NCBI GenBank assembly: GCA_011682355.1
Contig: JAACEU010000043.1
Location: forward strand, 1-5,776
DNA from: Nitrospirota bacterium
GTDB taxonomy: Bacteria; Patescibacteriota; Gracilibacteria; UBA1369; LOWO2-01-FULL-3
DNA: 5,776 bases
Reading direction: 5' to 3'
Below are positions 5,366 through 5,776 of this stretch, piece by piece; the first letter of the stretch is position 1, and every line of letters begins with the position of its first letter. Under the pieces are notes generated by a model. The model made no database searches and was not told the DNA's origin. It saw only the letters and a program-made list of their open reading frames with translations. The translations under genes were made by a program, and so were the position numbers.

Positions 5366-5484
5366 TTGGTGAAATAGTTCTTTGGAAATTTCGAAAACTT
5401 TCTCGAAACGTCCTCGCCCGCCTAAGGCGGGACTGCGGATTGTTTCTGCGAGACTTTTCAAAATTTCCAAAACCATTTCACCAG
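5366..5484. repeat. Long imperfect inverted repeat with GC-rich core
   Basis: The two arms pair across about 119 bases. TGGTGAAAT (5367-5375) pairs with ATTTCACCA (5475-5483). GTT (5377-5379) pairs with AAC (5471-5473). TTGGAAATTT (5382-5391) pairs with AAATTTCCAA (5461-5470), then GAAAA (5393-5397) with TTTTC (5455-5459) and AAAC (5406-5409) with GTTT (5442-5445). The tip is CCCGCCT-A-AGGCGGG (5417-5431). Mismatches and small bulges interrupt the stem. It lies between two divergent genes, so it is not a shared terminator. The tip core matches the palindromes inside the ligase gene, which suggests a mobile MITE- or REP-like element. If transcribed from the possible -10 at 5491-5486 it would instead form the 5' leader of the phosphatase mRNA. 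A spare half-site CCCGCC is at 5499-5504. Confidence 0.75.
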
Positions 5485-5485
5485 C

Positions 5486-5514
5486 AGTATAAATCATTCC
5501 CGCCCTTTAATAAA
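5486..5514 (-). promoter_or_regulatory. Weak candidate promoter for the phosphatase gene
   Basis: On the minus strand a good -10 TATACT (5491-5486) has only a poor -35, TTTATT (5514-5509), at 17 bases. Transcription would start near 5479, so nearly the whole long hairpin would be transcribed as a leader of about 134 bases before the ATG at 5345. The AT-rich stretch at 5351-5362 (ATAATAATAAT-like) is an alternative that would give an almost leaderless mRNA. Confidence 0.25.
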
Positions 5515-5566
5515 AACAAAAAAATCTCAAATGTCGCCAAAAATAGCCCCAAATAAATTCCAACCT

Positions 5567-5594
5567 TTAACGAAGATCTTCTTTATGCTACTAT
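5567..5594 (+). promoter_or_regulatory. Candidate promoter for uvrB
   Basis: TTAACG (5567-5572, four of six consensus bases) is followed after 16 bases by TACTAT (5589-5594), the same -10 hexamer seen before the tRNA. Transcription would start near 5601, about 15 bases before the uvrB ATG. No SOS-box-like palindrome was seen around it. Confidence 0.38.
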
Positions 5595-5615
5595 CCTTCT
5601 ACTGTCTAAATTTAT

Positions 5616-5776
5616 ATGAACAAATTTGTACTAAAATCAAAGATGACGCCGAAGGGGGATCAGCCGGGAGCGATCGATGCTATCGTGAAAGGGATTCAGA
5701 AGGGCGAGCAGTTTCAGACGATGCTTGGTGTTACCGGATCGGGAAAAACTTACGTGATGGCAAAAGTTGCAGAGGC
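5616..5776 (+). CDS. uvrB: Excinuclease ABC subunit B (UvrB), N-terminal part
   Basis: Only the first 53 complete codons are present before the window ends. The protein begins [20 protein letters not shown], with the GDQP-x-AI motif that binds adenine at the start of UvrB. It continues with [25 protein letters not shown], where GVTGSGKT (38-45) is the Walker A ATP-binding loop at the position expected for this family. UvrB is the helicase-like damage-verifying subunit of nucleotide excision repair; it receives DNA from UvrA and recruits UvrC. The ATG at 5616 is chosen because it sits at the normal distance from the GDQP motif, and an AT-rich leader without Shine-Dalgarno precedes it. It is divergent from the phosphatase gene. 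High GC (35 of 60 in 5641-5700) sets it apart from the left end of the window. Confidence 0.95.
   Translation, partial: MNKFVLKSKMTPKGDQPGAIDAIVKGIQKGEQFQTMLGVTGSGKTYVMAKVAE

Noticed and set aside
5366..5484. Bidirectional terminator for flanking genes
   Set aside because: The flanking genes are divergent, so both start here; a terminator would serve neither of them.

Overview
The window looks like a piece of a small, AT-leaning bacterial genome, most likely a Patescibacteria (Candidate Phyla Radiation) member. That placement is inferred from gene style, not from a marker phylogeny. It rests on an SLH-domain protein with a lysine-rich N-terminus and single membrane anchor, an O-antigen-ligase-type polymerase with a TPR-like tail, tight gene packing, and start codons without any Shine-Dalgarno sequence. 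The standard code works: every complete gene ends in TAA or TAG and none needs UGA recoded.

Left part (1-1692), all on the minus strand. In transcription order there is a strong extended -10 promoter, a small acidic coiled-coil-like protein, a very basic 268-residue protein of unknown function, a tRNA-Arg with a GCG anticodon, and the N-terminal part of a TauE/SafE (TSUP) family permease that runs off the window. The permease and acidic genes are clearly poorer in GC than the right part. Sample 60-base stretches contain 14-15 G+C there, against 32-35 in the phosphatase and uvrB genes.

Middle part (1693-4533), plus strand. A divergent promoter faces the acidic gene's promoter and drives a two-gene cell-surface operon. 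The first gene encodes a membrane-anchored protein with three SLH repeats. Three bases after its stop a GTG starts a multi-pass O-antigen ligase/polymerase (Wzy_C family). Together they suggest surface polysaccharide assembly plus a wall- or glycan-binding surface protein. The ligase gene carries two GC-rich palindromes inside its reading frame that look like an in-frame insertion.

Right part (4530-5776). An inositol-monophosphatase family gene (SuhB-like, minus strand) converges on the ligase with a 4-base overlap of stop codons and no visible terminator. Divergent from it is the start of uvrB, cut by the window edge. The 270-base gap between them holds an imperfect inverted repeat of about 119 bases, capped by the same CCCGCC-NNN-GGCGGG core found inside the ligase gene.

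Most worth following are the palindromic repeat family (one large hairpin plus in-gene copies), the unrecognised acidic/basic gene pair, the tRNA-Arg(GCG), and the absence of Shine-Dalgarno sites at all seven starts. No CRISPR array, transposase or rRNA was seen.
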